Shown: piece by piece, positions 25,209-33,808 of the stretch
How the letters are laid out: each line of letters starts with the position of its first letter
How positions within the stretch are numbered: position 1 is the stretch's first letter
Assembly: GCF_019456655.1 (NCBI RefSeq)
Contig: NZ_CP080332.1
Coordinates: 5,022,001 to 5,086,000, forward strand
Source: Mycolicibacterium diernhoferi
GTDB lineage: Bacteria; Actinomycetota; Actinomycetes; Mycobacteriales; Mycobacteriaceae
Direction: 5' to 3'
Length of the DNA: 64,000 nt
Notes under the pieces: model-generated
Databases searched by the model: none
The model's input: the letters and a program-made list of their open reading frames with translations, nothing else
What the model was told of the DNA's origin: nothing
Made by a program: the position numbers and the translations under genes

Positions 25209-26707
25209 TGCGCACCGTCGGCGGCCGCACCGACCATGTCGTGGTGGTCGGTGCCGGGTTGTCCGGGCTGTCCGCGGCGCTGCATCTGGCCGGGCGCGGC
25301 CGCCGGGTCACCGTCGTCGAGCGCGGATCGCACCCCGGCGGGCGGGTCGGTCGCGCCGACGTATCGGGTTACCGCATCGACACCGGGCCCACCGTGTTGA
25401 CGATGCCCGACATCATCGACGAAACCTTCGCCGCCGTCGGGGAATCCACCGCCGACCGGCTGGAACTGCACCCGGTCGCCCCGGCCTACCGGGCGTCGTT
25501 CGCCGACGGCAGCAGCCTGCACGTGCACAGCGATGCGGCCGCCATGGCGGCCGAGATCGAACGGTTCGCGGGCCGCGCCGAGGCCGACGGTTACCTGCGG
25601 CTGCGGGACTGGCTGGCCCGTCTCTACCAGTTGGAGTTCGACGGTTTCATCGCCGCCAACTTCGACTCGCCGCTGTCCCTGCTGACCCCGCAGTTGGCCA
25701 AACTGGCCGCCATCGGCGGGTTCCGCCGCTGGGAGCCGATGGTGCGGCGCTTCATCACCGACGACCGGCTGCTGCGGGTCTTCACCTTCCAGGCCCTCTA
25801 CGTCGGTGTGCCGCCGAGCCGGGCGCTGGCCGCCTACGCCGTCATCGCCTATATGGACACCGTGTCCGGCGTCTACTTCCCGCGCGGCGGGATGCGCGCG
25901 CTGCCCGATGCGCTGGCCGCCGCCGCTACCGATGCCGGCGTCGAATTCCGTTACGACGCAAAGGTGACCGCGCTGGAGCGCTCCGGTAGCCGGGTGACCG
26001 CGGTGCGCACCGACACCGGGGAGCGTTTTCCCGCCGACGCGGTGGTGCTCACCACCGAACTGCCGGACACCTACCGGCTGCTGGGCCGCACCCCGCGCCG
26101 GCCCACCCGGTTACGGCCGGCGCCGTCCGCTGTCGTCGCCCATATCGGTTGCCGGGCCGCGGATCCCGCAGCGGATGCGGCACACCACACCATTCTGTTC
26201 GGCCACGAGTGGGCCCGGACATTCGACCAGATCATCGACGAGGGCCGGCCCATGGTGGATCCGTCGCTCCTGGTCACCCGGCCCACCGCCGGTGATCCGT
26301 CGCTGGCCCCGGACGGCCGCGACCTGCTCTACGTCCTCGCCCCGGCACCCAATACCGCGGTGGGCGGCAAGGATTGGGACGCCGACCGGGACGCGTACAC
26401 CGCACAGATGCTGGACACCGTGACCGCCCGGTTGCCGCATCTGGGTGCCGACCCCGAGGTGCTGCATGTGGTGACGCCGCAGGACTGGGCGCGTCAGGGC
26501 ATGATCGCCGGCACCCCGTTCGCGCTCTCGCACACCTTCGGCCAGACCGGACCGTTCCGGCCCGGCAACACGGTGCGCGGTATCGACAACGCGGTGCTGG
26601 CAGGTTCGTCCACCGTGCCCGGGGTCGGGATCCCGACCGCCATCGTGTCCGGCCGGCTGGCCGCCGACCGGATCGCCAGCAACTCGATGATGGGGGCCCG
26701 CACATGA
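25208..26707 (+). CDS. crtI: Phytoene desaturase
   Basis: FAD-dependent CrtI of 499 residues that converts phytoene through four desaturations to lycopene at the membrane. N-terminal dinucleotide loop HVVVVGAGLSGLSAALHLAGRG with ERGSHPGGRVG; central DTGPTVLTMPDII, FQALYVGVPPSRALAAYAVIAYMDTVSGVYFPRGGM; C-terminal CrtI signature NTVRGIDNAVLAGSSTVPGVGIPTAIVSGRLAADRI. It is coupled by 1-nt overlap to crtE and 4-nt overlap (ATGA) to crtB. Confidence 0.96.
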   Translation: MRTVGGRTDHVVVVGAGLSGLSAALHLAGRGRRVTVVERGSHPGGRVGRADVSGYRIDTGPTVLTMPDIIDETFAAVGESTADRLELHPVAPAYRASFADGSSLHVHSDAAAMAAEIERFAGRAEADGYLRLRDWLARLYQLEFDGFIAANFDSPLSLLTPQLAKLAAIGGFRRWEPMVRRFITDDRLLRVFTFQALYVGVPPSRALAAYAVIAYMDTVSGVYFPRGGMRALPDALAAAATDAGVEFRYDAKVTALERSGSRVTAVRTDTGERFPADAVVLTTELPDTYRLLGRTPRRPTRLRPAPSAVVAHIGCRAADPAADAAHHTILFGHEWARTFDQIIDEGRPMVDPSLLVTRPTAGDPSLAPDGRDLLYVLAPAPNTAVGGKDWDADRDAYTAQMLDTVTARLPHLGADPEVLHVVTPQDWARQGMIAGTPFALSHTFGQTGPFRPGNTVRGIDNAVLAGSSTVPGVGIPTAIVSGRLAADRIASNSMMGART

Positions 26708-27648
26708 TCCACTCCGAACTCGATGCGGCAGGGGTACAGGACAAACGACTGCGCGAGGCCTACCAACGCTGCCGCGCCCTCAATGCCGCACACGGCAAGA
26801 CCTTCTTCCTGGCGACCCGGTTGCTGTCGCCGCGACAGCGCCCCGCGGTGCACGCGCTCTACGGTTTCGCCCGGCGGGCCGACGACATGCTGGACGGCTT
26901 CGACGACCGCACCACCGAGGAGCGAGCCGCCGAACTGCAGGGGCTGGCCGACGCGTTGTTCGCCCGGCTCGTGCAGAACCGGTTGGCCGGTGACGATCCG
27001 GTGCTGGACGCCGTCGTCGACACCGCCCGCCACTATCAGCTGGACTGGCAGTTGTTCGACGACTTCCTGGCCTCCATGCGGATGGATCTGACGATCACCG
27101 ACTACCCGGACCGGGCGGCGCTGGACCGCTACATGTACGGCTCGGCGGAGGTGATCGGTCTGCAGCTGCTGCCCGTGCTGGGCACCGTGGTTCCCCGCGA
27201 GGAGGCCGCACCGCACGCCGCAGCGTTGGGGAAGGCATTCCAGCTCACCAACTTTCTGCGCGACATCGACGAGGACCTGACCCGCGGCCGGGTATACCTG
27301 CCCGCCGACGAGCTGGCCGCCCACGGCGTGGACCGCGAGGTGCTGCTGTGGTGCCAACGCCACCGGCGCACCGATCCGCGGCTGCGCGCCGCCCTGGTCG
27401 AGCAGCATGGGCTGACCCGGCGCATCTACGCGCACGCCGAACGGGGAATCCCCATGCTGCACCCGCATTCGCGGCCGTGCATCCGCGCCGCGCTGACCCT
27501 GTACTCGGAGATCCTCGACTGCATCGAGGAGATGAACTACGAGGTGTTCAGCGAGCGCGCCACGGTATCGAATGTCCGGCGGCTGCAGGTCGCCGGCCGC
27601 GGACTGGTCAACGCCTGGCGCGCACGCGCCCGCCGCGGGGAGGTCTGA
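26704..27648 (+). CDS. crtB: Phytoene synthase
   Basis: Head-to-head condensation of two GGPP to phytoene. 314 residues; first Asp-rich motif RRADDMLDGF, with YGFARRADD; second motif LTNFLRDIDEDLTRGRVYLP; Tyr-rich stretch YMYGSAEVIGLQLLPVLG. Matches the squalene/phytoene synthase fold throughout. Start overlaps crtI by 4 nt. The last codons contain GGGGAGG, which probably serves as the ribosome-binding site of crtYc. Confidence 0.96.
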   Translation: MIHSELDAAGVQDKRLREAYQRCRALNAAHGKTFFLATRLLSPRQRPAVHALYGFARRADDMLDGFDDRTTEERAAELQGLADALFARLVQNRLAGDDPVLDAVVDTARHYQLDWQLFDDFLASMRMDLTITDYPDRAALDRYMYGSAEVIGLQLLPVLGTVVPREEAAPHAAALGKAFQLTNFLRDIDEDLTRGRVYLPADELAAHGVDREVLLWCQRHRRTDPRLRAALVEQHGLTRRIYAHAERGIPMLHPHSRPCIRAALTLYSEILDCIEEMNYEVFSERATVSNVRRLQVAGRGLVNAWRARARRGEV

Positions 27649-27649
27649 G

Positions 27650-27991
27650 ATCGACGCCTATCACTACCTGATCCTGATGGGCTCCTGCCTGGTTCTCACC
27701 GCCCCGCTGGAGGTGTTCGGGGACGGCGTCTACCGCCAGCTGCGCCGTACCGCCGCGGCGATCCTGCCGGTGGCGGCCGTGTTCGTGCTGTGGGACCTGC
27801 TGGCGATCCTCGGCGATGTCTGGTCCTACAACCCGCAGTACGTCACCGGCTTTCACATCGGGGTGTTCCCGGTGGAGGAACTTTTGTTCTTCATCGTCAT
27901 CCCGTTGTGCGGGCTACTCACCTACTCCGCGGTGAGCACCATCCTGGCCTGGCTGGCCCGGCGCCGCTCCGATCAGGAGGTGAACCGGTGA
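27650..27991 (+). CDS. crtYc: Lycopene beta-cyclase subunit CrtYc (non-canonical start)
   Basis: One half of the heterodimeric lycopene cyclase described for M. aurum and other actinobacteria; with CrtYd it closes the beta rings. Three hydrophobic helices: HYLILMGSCLVLTAPLEVF, ILPVAAVFVLWDLLAILG, and FPVEELLFFIVIPLCGLLTYSAV with the conserved EEL motif, plus WSYNPQYVTG. No ATG, GTG or TTG lies where the family begins. ATC 27650 sits 6 nt after GGGGAGG (27637-27643) and gives 113 residues. ATG 27572 would extend 26 residues inside crtB, and ATG 27677 would cut into helix 1. The stop overlaps crtYd by 4 nt. Confidence 0.85.
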   Translation: MDAYHYLILMGSCLVLTAPLEVFGDGVYRQLRRTAAAILPVAAVFVLWDLLAILGDVWSYNPQYVTGFHIGVFPVEELLFFIVIPLCGLLTYSAVSTILAWLARRRSDQEVNR

Positions 27992-28308
27992 CCGGCCTCG
28001 GCTACACCCTGCCGGCGGTGATCGCGGTGCTGGTGGTCATCGTCTGGGAGTTGCGGGTGCTGCACACCGGACTGTTCCGCCGGCCGGCGTACTGGGTGTC
28101 GATCGCGATCGTGCTCGGATTCCAGGTGCTCGTCGACGGTTGGCTGACCAAGCTGAGCGCACCGATCGTGCTGTACAACGAACAGCACTCCACCGGTATC
28201 CGGTTTCCCTGGGACATCCCCATCGAGGATTTCCTGTTCGGCTGGGCGATGATCACCGCGGTGCTGCTGCTGTGGGTGCGGTCGGGGAACCGGCGGGGCG
28301 CCGCATGA
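27988..28308 (+). CDS. crtYd: Lycopene beta-cyclase subunit CrtYd
   Basis: Second subunit of the split cyclase, 106 residues: helices LPAVIAVLVVIVWELRVL and YWVSIAIVLGFQVLVDGWLT, then IVLYNEQHSTGIRFPWDIPIEDFLFGWAMITAVLLLW carrying the conserved PWDIPIEDFLFG motif. GTG 27988 has a perfect AGGAGG 7 nt upstream (27975-27980), inside crtYc. It overlaps crtYc (GTGA) and the following methyltransferase (ATGA) by 4 nt, so the two subunits are made in coupled fashion. Confidence 0.93.
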   Translation: MTGLGYTLPAVIAVLVVIVWELRVLHTGLFRRPAYWVSIAIVLGFQVLVDGWLTKLSAPIVLYNEQHSTGIRFPWDIPIEDFLFGWAMITAVLLLWVRSGNRRGAA

Positions 28309-29015
28309 ACACCACCCCGTACAACGTCCCGGAGGCCTTCGACGCGGGCGCCGATTCCTACGACGAGCTGGTCGGCGCCAACCCCGGCTACCACGAGCAC
28401 CTCCGGTTGTCCGCCCGGCGGATGGAACTCCCCGGCGGCGGTCGCGGGCTGCGACTGCTGGACATCGGCTGCGGCACAGGCGCTTCGACCGCCGCCCTGC
28501 TGACCGCAGCGCCGCACGCCGAGATCGTCGCCGTCGACGGGTCGGCCGGCATGCTGGCCCGGGCCCGGGCGAAGGACTGGCCCGCGGGGGTGTCCTTCGT
28601 GCAGAGCCGGGCCGAGGATCTGCGGTCCTGCGGGGTGCACGGCCCGTTCGACGGCATCCTGGCCGCCTATCTGGTGCGTAATCTGCCCGACCCCGACCCG
28701 GTGTTACGGGAGCTTCGCGGGCTGCTCGCACCCAACGGGGTCTTCGCCGCGCACGAGTATTCGGTGCGCGACTCCCGCCGGGCCACCGCGATCTGGAATG
28801 CGGTCTGCTGGGCCGTCATCATCCCGGCCGGCCGGATCCGCACCGGCGATGCCGCGCTGTACCGCTACCTGCGCCGCAGCGTCACCGGATTCGACGGTGC
28901 GATGCAGTTCCGGGACCGGCTGCAGCGCAACGGTTTCATCGATGTCCGCAGTGTCAGCATGCCCGGATGGCAGAGCGGGATCGTGCACACCTTCCTCGGC
29001 AGGGCGGCAGCATGA
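28305..29015 (+). CDS. SAM-dependent methyltransferase of the carotenoid operon (CrtT-like)
   Basis: Class I methyltransferase of 236 residues: SAM loop LLDIGCGTGASTAALL, acidic ribose ligand in IVAVDGSAGML, SRAEDL, ILAAYLVRNLPDPDPVLRELRGLL (UbiE/COQ5-like post-motifs). Its position between the cyclase and crtU parallels crtT in the Streptomyces griseus isorenieratene cluster, a gene whose product is not needed for isorenieratene itself as far as I recall. Substrate unknown; a carotenoid or a quinone-like side product are both possible. Translationally coupled on both sides by ATGA overlaps. Confidence 0.85.
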   Translation: MNTTPYNVPEAFDAGADSYDELVGANPGYHEHLRLSARRMELPGGGRGLRLLDIGCGTGASTAALLTAAPHAEIVAVDGSAGMLARARAKDWPAGVSFVQSRAEDLRSCGVHGPFDGILAAYLVRNLPDPDPVLRELRGLLAPNGVFAAHEYSVRDSRRATAIWNAVCWAVIIPAGRIRTGDAALYRYLRRSVTGFDGAMQFRDRLQRNGFIDVRSVSMPGWQSGIVHTFLGRAAA

Positions 29016-30553
29016 CCGATCACCGCAGAGTGCTGCATCCGGCCACACCGGGTCTCCCGCACGCCGCATATCTTGCGGCCCGCCCGACGGTGGCCGTCGT
29101 CGGCGCGGGTATCGCCGGCCTGGCGGCAGCGACCGCGCTGGCCGAGCGGGGCGTGCAGGTGCATCTGTACGAACGCGAACCTCATCTGGGTGGACGCGTC
29201 GCCGGGTGGACCGAGACGCTGCCCGACGGCACACCCACCGCCATGAACCGCGGCTTCCACGCGTTCTTCCGCCAGTACTACAACCTGCGGAACATGTTGC
29301 GCCGCATCGACACCGATCTGGATATGTTCGTCCCACTGGACGACTACCCGCTGGTCGACGGGGACGGGCGCCGCGACACCTTCCGCGGGTTGCCGCGCAC
29401 ACCGCCGTTCAATGCGATGGCGTTCGCGCTGCGCAGCCCGACCTTCCGGGTGCGCGACCTGATGCATCTGGACGCGAAGGCCGCGGCACCACTGGCGAAG
29501 GTGTCGGTGCCGCAGACCTACTGGCAGCTCGATGAACAGGACGCCGAGTCATTCCTGCAGGACATCAACTTCCCGGTGGCCGCCCGGCACCTGGCGTTCG
29601 AGGTGTTCTCCCGGAGCTTCTTCACCCGGCCCGAAGCGCTGTCGGCTGCCGAGCTGGCCACCATGTTCCACATCTACTTCCTGGGCTCCAGCGAGGGCCT
29701 GGTGTTCGACGTGGCCACCTCGAATTTCGATGTGGCCCTCTGGCGTCCGCTTGAACGGTACCTGCGCCGGCATGACGTGCAGGTACGAACCGGCACGGCT
29801 GTGCACAGCGTGACGGCCGACGGCACCGGATTCGTGGTCACCGACGGGTCCGGCGGCACGGTGCGTGCCGACGGCGTGGTGATCGCGGCCGAGGTGCCGG
29901 GCCTGCAGCGCATCGTCGCGGACTCACCGGGACTCGGGGACCCCGAATGGCGTTACCGGATCGGCGAACTCGGTTCGGCGGCGCCGTTCGTGGTGCGCCG
30001 GTTGTGGCTGGACCGCCCGGTGCTGGCCGACCGGCCGGCCTTCCTGGGCACGGGCGGGCTGCCACCGCTGGACAACATCAGCGTGCTGAACCGGTACGAG
30101 GCGGAGGCCACGAGTTGGGCGCAGCGCACCGGGGGCGCGGTGGTGGAGTTGCACGCCTACTCGGTCACCGAGGACAGCGCGGGCCTGCGGGCACAACTCG
30201 ACGCCCGGCTGCACGAGCTCTATCCGGAGACGGCCGGGGCCGGCGTGGTGCACGAGGTGACGCTGTGCCACAGCGATTGCCCGCGGCTGGGTCCCGGTGA
30301 TTTCGCCCGCCGACCGACCGTGCGGACCCCACAGGAGGGCTTGGTGCTCGCGGGTGACGGGATCCGGATCGACCTGCCGGTGGCGCTGATGGAACGCGCC
30401 GCCACCACCGGATTGGCGGCGGCGAACGCGTTGCTCGACCGGTTCGGCGTGCGGGGGCACGATATGTACACGGTGCCGGTGCGGGGGCGGTCGGCGGTGT
30501 TGCGCCGGTTGGCCGGCCGGGCCGACCGCAGTGACGGGCGGGTGTGGGCATGA
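29012..30553 (+). CDS. crtU: Beta-carotene desaturase/methyltransferase (CrtU type)
   Basis: Converts beta-ionone rings to aromatic chi-rings (isorenieratene/leprotene route). 513 residues, FAD-binding: TVAVVGAGIAGLAAATALAERG and YEREPHLGGRVAGW near residue 27; then MNRGFHAFFRQYYNLRNML, a CrtU-type signature, FEVFSRSFFTRPEALSAAELATMFHIYFLGSSEGLVFDV, and a C-terminal FAD segment EGLVLAGDGIRIDLPVALMERAATTG. CrtU proteins combine desaturation and methyl migration. Context with CrtYc/Yd, which make beta-carotene, supports the call. Coupled by ATGA to its neighbours. Confidence 0.88.
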   Translation: MTDHRRVLHPATPGLPHAAYLAARPTVAVVGAGIAGLAAATALAERGVQVHLYEREPHLGGRVAGWTETLPDGTPTAMNRGFHAFFRQYYNLRNMLRRIDTDLDMFVPLDDYPLVDGDGRRDTFRGLPRTPPFNAMAFALRSPTFRVRDLMHLDAKAAAPLAKVSVPQTYWQLDEQDAESFLQDINFPVAARHLAFEVFSRSFFTRPEALSAAELATMFHIYFLGSSEGLVFDVATSNFDVALWRPLERYLRRHDVQVRTGTAVHSVTADGTGFVVTDGSGGTVRADGVVIAAEVPGLQRIVADSPGLGDPEWRYRIGELGSAAPFVVRRLWLDRPVLADRPAFLGTGGLPPLDNISVLNRYEAEATSWAQRTGGAVVELHAYSVTEDSAGLRAQLDARLHELYPETAGAGVVHEVTLCHSDCPRLGPGDFARRPTVRTPQEGLVLAGDGIRIDLPVALMERAATTGLAAANALLDRFGVRGHDMYTVPVRGRSAVLRRLAGRADRSDGRVWA

Positions 30554-31593
30554 AGGCGTGGCCGTTCCAGTTGCTCCCCCGCATCCAGTGGAGCAGGCAG
30601 ACTCCGACGCACCGTCAGGCGGCGCCCTCGGTGATCGCCGCCGCACTGGCCCGCTCGCAGAGCCGGCCGAGCGGGAATTGGTTTGTGCTGGGGGCGAGTT
30701 CGGATGTCGGCCGTAAGCCCTTCGGGGCGCGGGTGGCCGGGGCCGAGGTGGTGTGCTGGCGTGACGACGACGGGGCCCTGCACGCCGGTCCGGCCAGGTG
30801 TCCGCACCTGGGCGCGGACTTGAGCACCGGGGTGGTGGATCGTGGGCAGCTGGTCTGCCCGTGGCACGGGTTGCGGTTCACCGGCCGGTCCCGCCCGGAC
30901 TGGCCGGCGCTGCCCACCGTCGATGACGGCGTGCTGGTGTGGGTTCGGCTGGATCGGATCGGGGGTGAGCCGCCCACCGACGCCCCGGTGCTGTCGGCCC
31001 GGCCGGGTAAACCGTGGATTGTGGCGGTCACCAGCCTGTCCGGCACATGCGAGCCGGTCGATATCGTCGGCAACCGGATGGATCCGTGGCATGGCGGGTG
31101 GTTTCACCCGTACTCCTTCACCCGGCTGGAGGTGTTGAGCGCGCCTGCCGAGGATCCCGACCTGCCCGAGCAGGAGGACCGCTTCCTCGTCGCGGTGACA
31201 TTCCGGATGGGGCGCTTCGGGGTGCCGGTGATCGCCGAGTTCACCAGCCCGGAGCCGCGCACCCTGACCATGCGGATCATCGACGGCGAGGGCCGCGGCA
31301 GTGTGGTGGAAACGCACGCCACCCCCAATGGCACCGGGCCTGACGGGCGGCCGCGCAGCACGGTGATCGAGGCGGTCATCGCGCATTCCGACCGTCCGGG
31401 GTTTGCCCGCGCAGTCCCGGCGCAGTCGCTGATCAGGCCGTTCATGCGGCATGCGGCGCACCGGCTGTGGCGTGACGACCTGAGATACGCGGAGCGGTTA
31501 CAGGAGGTGAGCCGTCAGGATGCCGACGGCGTGGCCGACCTGCTGCTACCGCCCGACGGTGTCAGCGAAGGTGATCCTCGCAGTTCGAGGTGA
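30550..31593 (+). CDS. Rieske [2Fe-2S] protein with DUF5914-type C-terminal domain
   Basis: 347 residues, last gene of the carotenoid operon. Residues 43-140 are a Rieske domain with ligands C84/H86 (CPHLGADL) and C103/H106 (CPWHGLRF). The rest (about 150-340: NRMDPWHGGWFHPYSFTRLEVL, then beta-rich FRMGRFGVPVIAEFTSPEPRTLTMRIIDG and RPFMRHAAHRLWRDDLRYAERL) has no non-heme iron triad that I can see; it matches a domain I know as DUF5914, found beside crtU in actinobacteria. It may pass electrons to CrtU or act on the aromatic carotenoid. ATG 30550 overlaps crtU by 4 nt. The end overlaps the convergent secreted-protein gene by 32 bp. Confidence 0.8.
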   Translation: MKAWPFQLLPRIQWSRQTPTHRQAAPSVIAAALARSQSRPSGNWFVLGASSDVGRKPFGARVAGAEVVCWRDDDGALHAGPARCPHLGADLSTGVVDRGQLVCPWHGLRFTGRSRPDWPALPTVDDGVLVWVRLDRIGGEPPTDAPVLSARPGKPWIVAVTSLSGTCEPVDIVGNRMDPWHGGWFHPYSFTRLEVLSAPAEDPDLPEQEDRFLVAVTFRMGRFGVPVIAEFTSPEPRTLTMRIIDGEGRGSVVETHATPNGTGPDGRPRSTVIEAVIAHSDRPGFARAVPAQSLIRPFMRHAAHRLWRDDLRYAERLQEVSRQDADGVADLLLPPDGVSEGDPRSSR

Positions 31594-32065
31594 GCCCGGA
31601 GTAGTGCACGGCGGGCATCCCGTCGACGAGCACGAAGTCCGTGCCCGGGTACCACTCGGTTCCGGGCTGGATCCACGGCGGCACATTCTCGGGGTAGGCG
31701 ATCGTCATGTCGGCGTAGAACCGGGCGTCGGGCGCGCAGGCCGGACTGCTGGACGGCTGCGGGTTCCAGGCGTGCACGACAACGGGATTGATCAGCAGGG
31801 GCCCCTCGGCACAGTTGGGTTGGCACTCGACGGAGATGTCGGTGCCCACGCCGTGCGCGCCGTGCGCGTCCCACGACGACCAGTCCATGTGATGCAGCAC
31901 GCCGGTGCCGTCGCAGTTGTAGTCGAAGTACGCCGGGCGCTGCGGCAGCGGATTCTCGGTGTCGTAGCACATGCCGATGGCGTACCGTTCCGGCTCGGCG
32001 TTCGCTACCGGGGCATAGGACAGTGCGGCGAGGACGGCCAGAGGCGCGGCGAGCATGCGAATCAC
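31562..32065 (-). CDS. Secreted protein, unknown function
   Basis: 167 residues with a signal peptide (MIRMLAAPLAVLAALSYAPVANA) and a mature part rich in Trp, Pro and Cys: CYDTENPLPQRPAYFDYNCDGTG, CQPNCAEGPLLI, NPQPSSSPACAPDARFYADMTIAYPENVPPWIQPGTEWYPGTDFVLVDG. Six or so cysteines suggest disulfides outside the membrane. I do not recognise the family. GTG 32065 is preceded by TACTCT at exactly 6 nt (32072-32077), a leaderless start; ATG 32056 is the alternative. The gene overlaps the end of the Rieske gene on the other strand. Confidence 0.75.
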   Translation of the reverse strand: MIRMLAAPLAVLAALSYAPVANAEPERYAIGMCYDTENPLPQRPAYFDYNCDGTGVLHHMDWSSWDAHGAHGVGTDISVECQPNCAEGPLLINPVVVHAWNPQPSSSPACAPDARFYADMTIAYPENVPPWIQPGTEWYPGTDFVLVDGMPAVHYSGLTSNCEDHLR

Positions 32066-32101
32066 CCCGGGAGAGTAGCAATCGCTGCCGCCGCCGGCCG
32101 G

Positions 32102-33721
32102 TCATATCGGCGGGACGCAGTCGCGCAGGTACTGCTCGACCCAGGCGGTGTTGGCCCGGCGTTCGTCATCGATGCGCCGGCGCCGCGCTTGCGCGCGGGT
32201 CTGCTCTCGACGCGGCATGCGCAGTCCCGCAGTAGTTTTCACCGGCACCCTCGCGGTGACGACGGCCGTCGGCGCGCACAGGCGCGGGAACAGCAGCCGA
32301 CTGCGCGGATAGGTGGTGTGGACGCGTTTGTCGGGCGCGGTCCACTGCACCGTCCCGTCCGGGAACTGTCGACTCGACCAGCCCGGCCAGAACGTCTTGC
32401 ACAAGTGGTGTTCACGGCACAGACAGATCAGGTTCGATGCCGCCGTCGGCCCGTACGGGTAGGGCACCGTGTGGTCGATATCGGCCACCGGCCGGCTGCA
32501 GCCCGGGAATCGGCACGTCCCGTCCCGGCAGCGGACGAACGCCGCCAACGCTCTCGACGGGCGGTAGCGGGGCTCCGGGGGCGCCTCACCGGGATGCGCG
32601 ATCCGCCGGATGCGGGCGTGCAGTGCGAGTTGGGCCACCACCGCCGCCGGCAGCATCGGCCCACCCAGAACCAGCCCCGGCCCGGCCGGGCTGAACTCGC
32701 CGCGGTCGGCGGCGTACGCCGCGACCAACTCCGCCCAGGTGTGCAGGTACCACGGCTTGGCCAGCACCGGTTTCGGCGCGGTTACCAGGGCGCGGCGCTG
32801 CGCAGCCAGCTCACCCACCCCGGGAGCGGCGGCAGACTCGGGCTCGGGTCCCGGCGGCTCGGGCTCGGGTCCCGGGGGCACTGACTCAGGTCCGGGTGCG
32901 GGACCGCCGGCCCCGACCGCCTCCGGATCAGCCACCACGTAGATGACCACGCCACCGCCGGCGGGCGTGGACGCGGCCCCACAGTCCTCGCGTTCACACA
33001 GACACGGCAGCCGGTCCCACCCGAATCCCATCGCCCCCATCGCCGCGGCCCGCCGCACCTGCAGCGGCCGCGGATCGTGCTCACACACCGTGCGCGCCAG
33101 CGCATCCGCGCGTTCGTCCACCGCCTGCGCATCGGTGGCCGACAACGTCGCATTGAGGTACGCCGTGCCCGAACCACCCTCGACACAAACGTCGACACGA
33201 TGACTGCGCGCCGCTGATTCGCTGCGGCGCACGGCATACGGATCGTGCAGCAGCACCAGCGCGTCGATGGCGGTGTCCTGCTGTTCCTGCGACATCGCAC
33301 CGGCCGAGGCGAACTCCGCAGCCAGCCCCACGTCGACCGCACGCAGCGCACCGGGATCCTTGACCAGCGCGGTGCGCATACAGATCCGGTGCACCACCCG
33401 GTATGACAGCACCCCGGCCGCGAACAGAGCCCGCACCTTCGGCAACCGCTCCGCCAACGCCACCGCGTCCATCAGCAACCCCGACGCCGTCCCGCTGGTG
33501 ATCGCCTGCGCCGCACCGATGTGTGCACAGACTGCCGACCAGTTGTCGAACCGCCACCGTTCCCGGTCGGCCGAACCGTCCTCGGCATGGGCCGCCGCCA
33601 GCATGTCGGCCATCGCCGCCAGCCGGGCCGCACACGCCGAGTTCTCCAGCCGCGCGTACGCGTCGATGCGGGCCGCGACGGTCCCCGCCGCCACCACCGC
33701 AGACATCTGATGCTCGAACAT
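32102..33721 (-). CDS. DUF222/13E12-family protein with HNH nuclease motif
   Basis: 539 residues. N-terminal two thirds are DUF222 (helical, MFEHQMSAVVAAGTVAARIDAYARLE... SYRVVHRICMRTALV). A Pro/Glu-rich spacer (PGPESVPPGPEPEPPG) follows at about residues 260-285. The C-terminal HNH motif is CRFPGCSRPVADIDHTVPYPYGPTAASNLICLCREHH. This is the mycobacterial REP13E12 protein family, usually multicopy and linked to mobile or recombining loci, activity unproven. ATG 33721 gives the usual start (a far-upstream in-frame codon at 33766 adds 15 residues). No flanking direct repeat was seen. Confidence 0.9.
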   Translation of the reverse strand: MFEHQMSAVVAAGTVAARIDAYARLENSACAARLAAMADMLAAAHAEDGSADRERWRFDNWSAVCAHIGAAQAITSGTASGLLMDAVALAERLPKVRALFAAGVLSYRVVHRICMRTALVKDPGALRAVDVGLAAEFASAGAMSQEQQDTAIDALVLLHDPYAVRRSESAARSHRVDVCVEGGSGTAYLNATLSATDAQAVDERADALARTVCEHDPRPLQVRRAAAMGAMGFGWDRLPCLCEREDCGAASTPAGGGVVIYVVADPEAVGAGGPAPGPESVPPGPEPEPPGPEPESAAAPGVGELAAQRRALVTAPKPVLAKPWYLHTWAELVAAYAADRGEFSPAGPGLVLGGPMLPAAVVAQLALHARIRRIAHPGEAPPEPRYRPSRALAAFVRCRDGTCRFPGCSRPVADIDHTVPYPYGPTAASNLICLCREHHLCKTFWPGWSSRQFPDGTVQWTAPDKRVHTTYPRSRLLFPRLCAPTAVVTARVPVKTTAGLRMPRREQTRAQARRRRIDDERRANTAWVEQYLRDCVPPI

Positions 33722-33808
33722 ACTTTCGATTATCGGCGCGCCCGGGTCGACCCGCCAGGGACACACCCCGGCCTGTGGATAGACCCGCGATTGTGGATAA
33801 CCCGGGCG

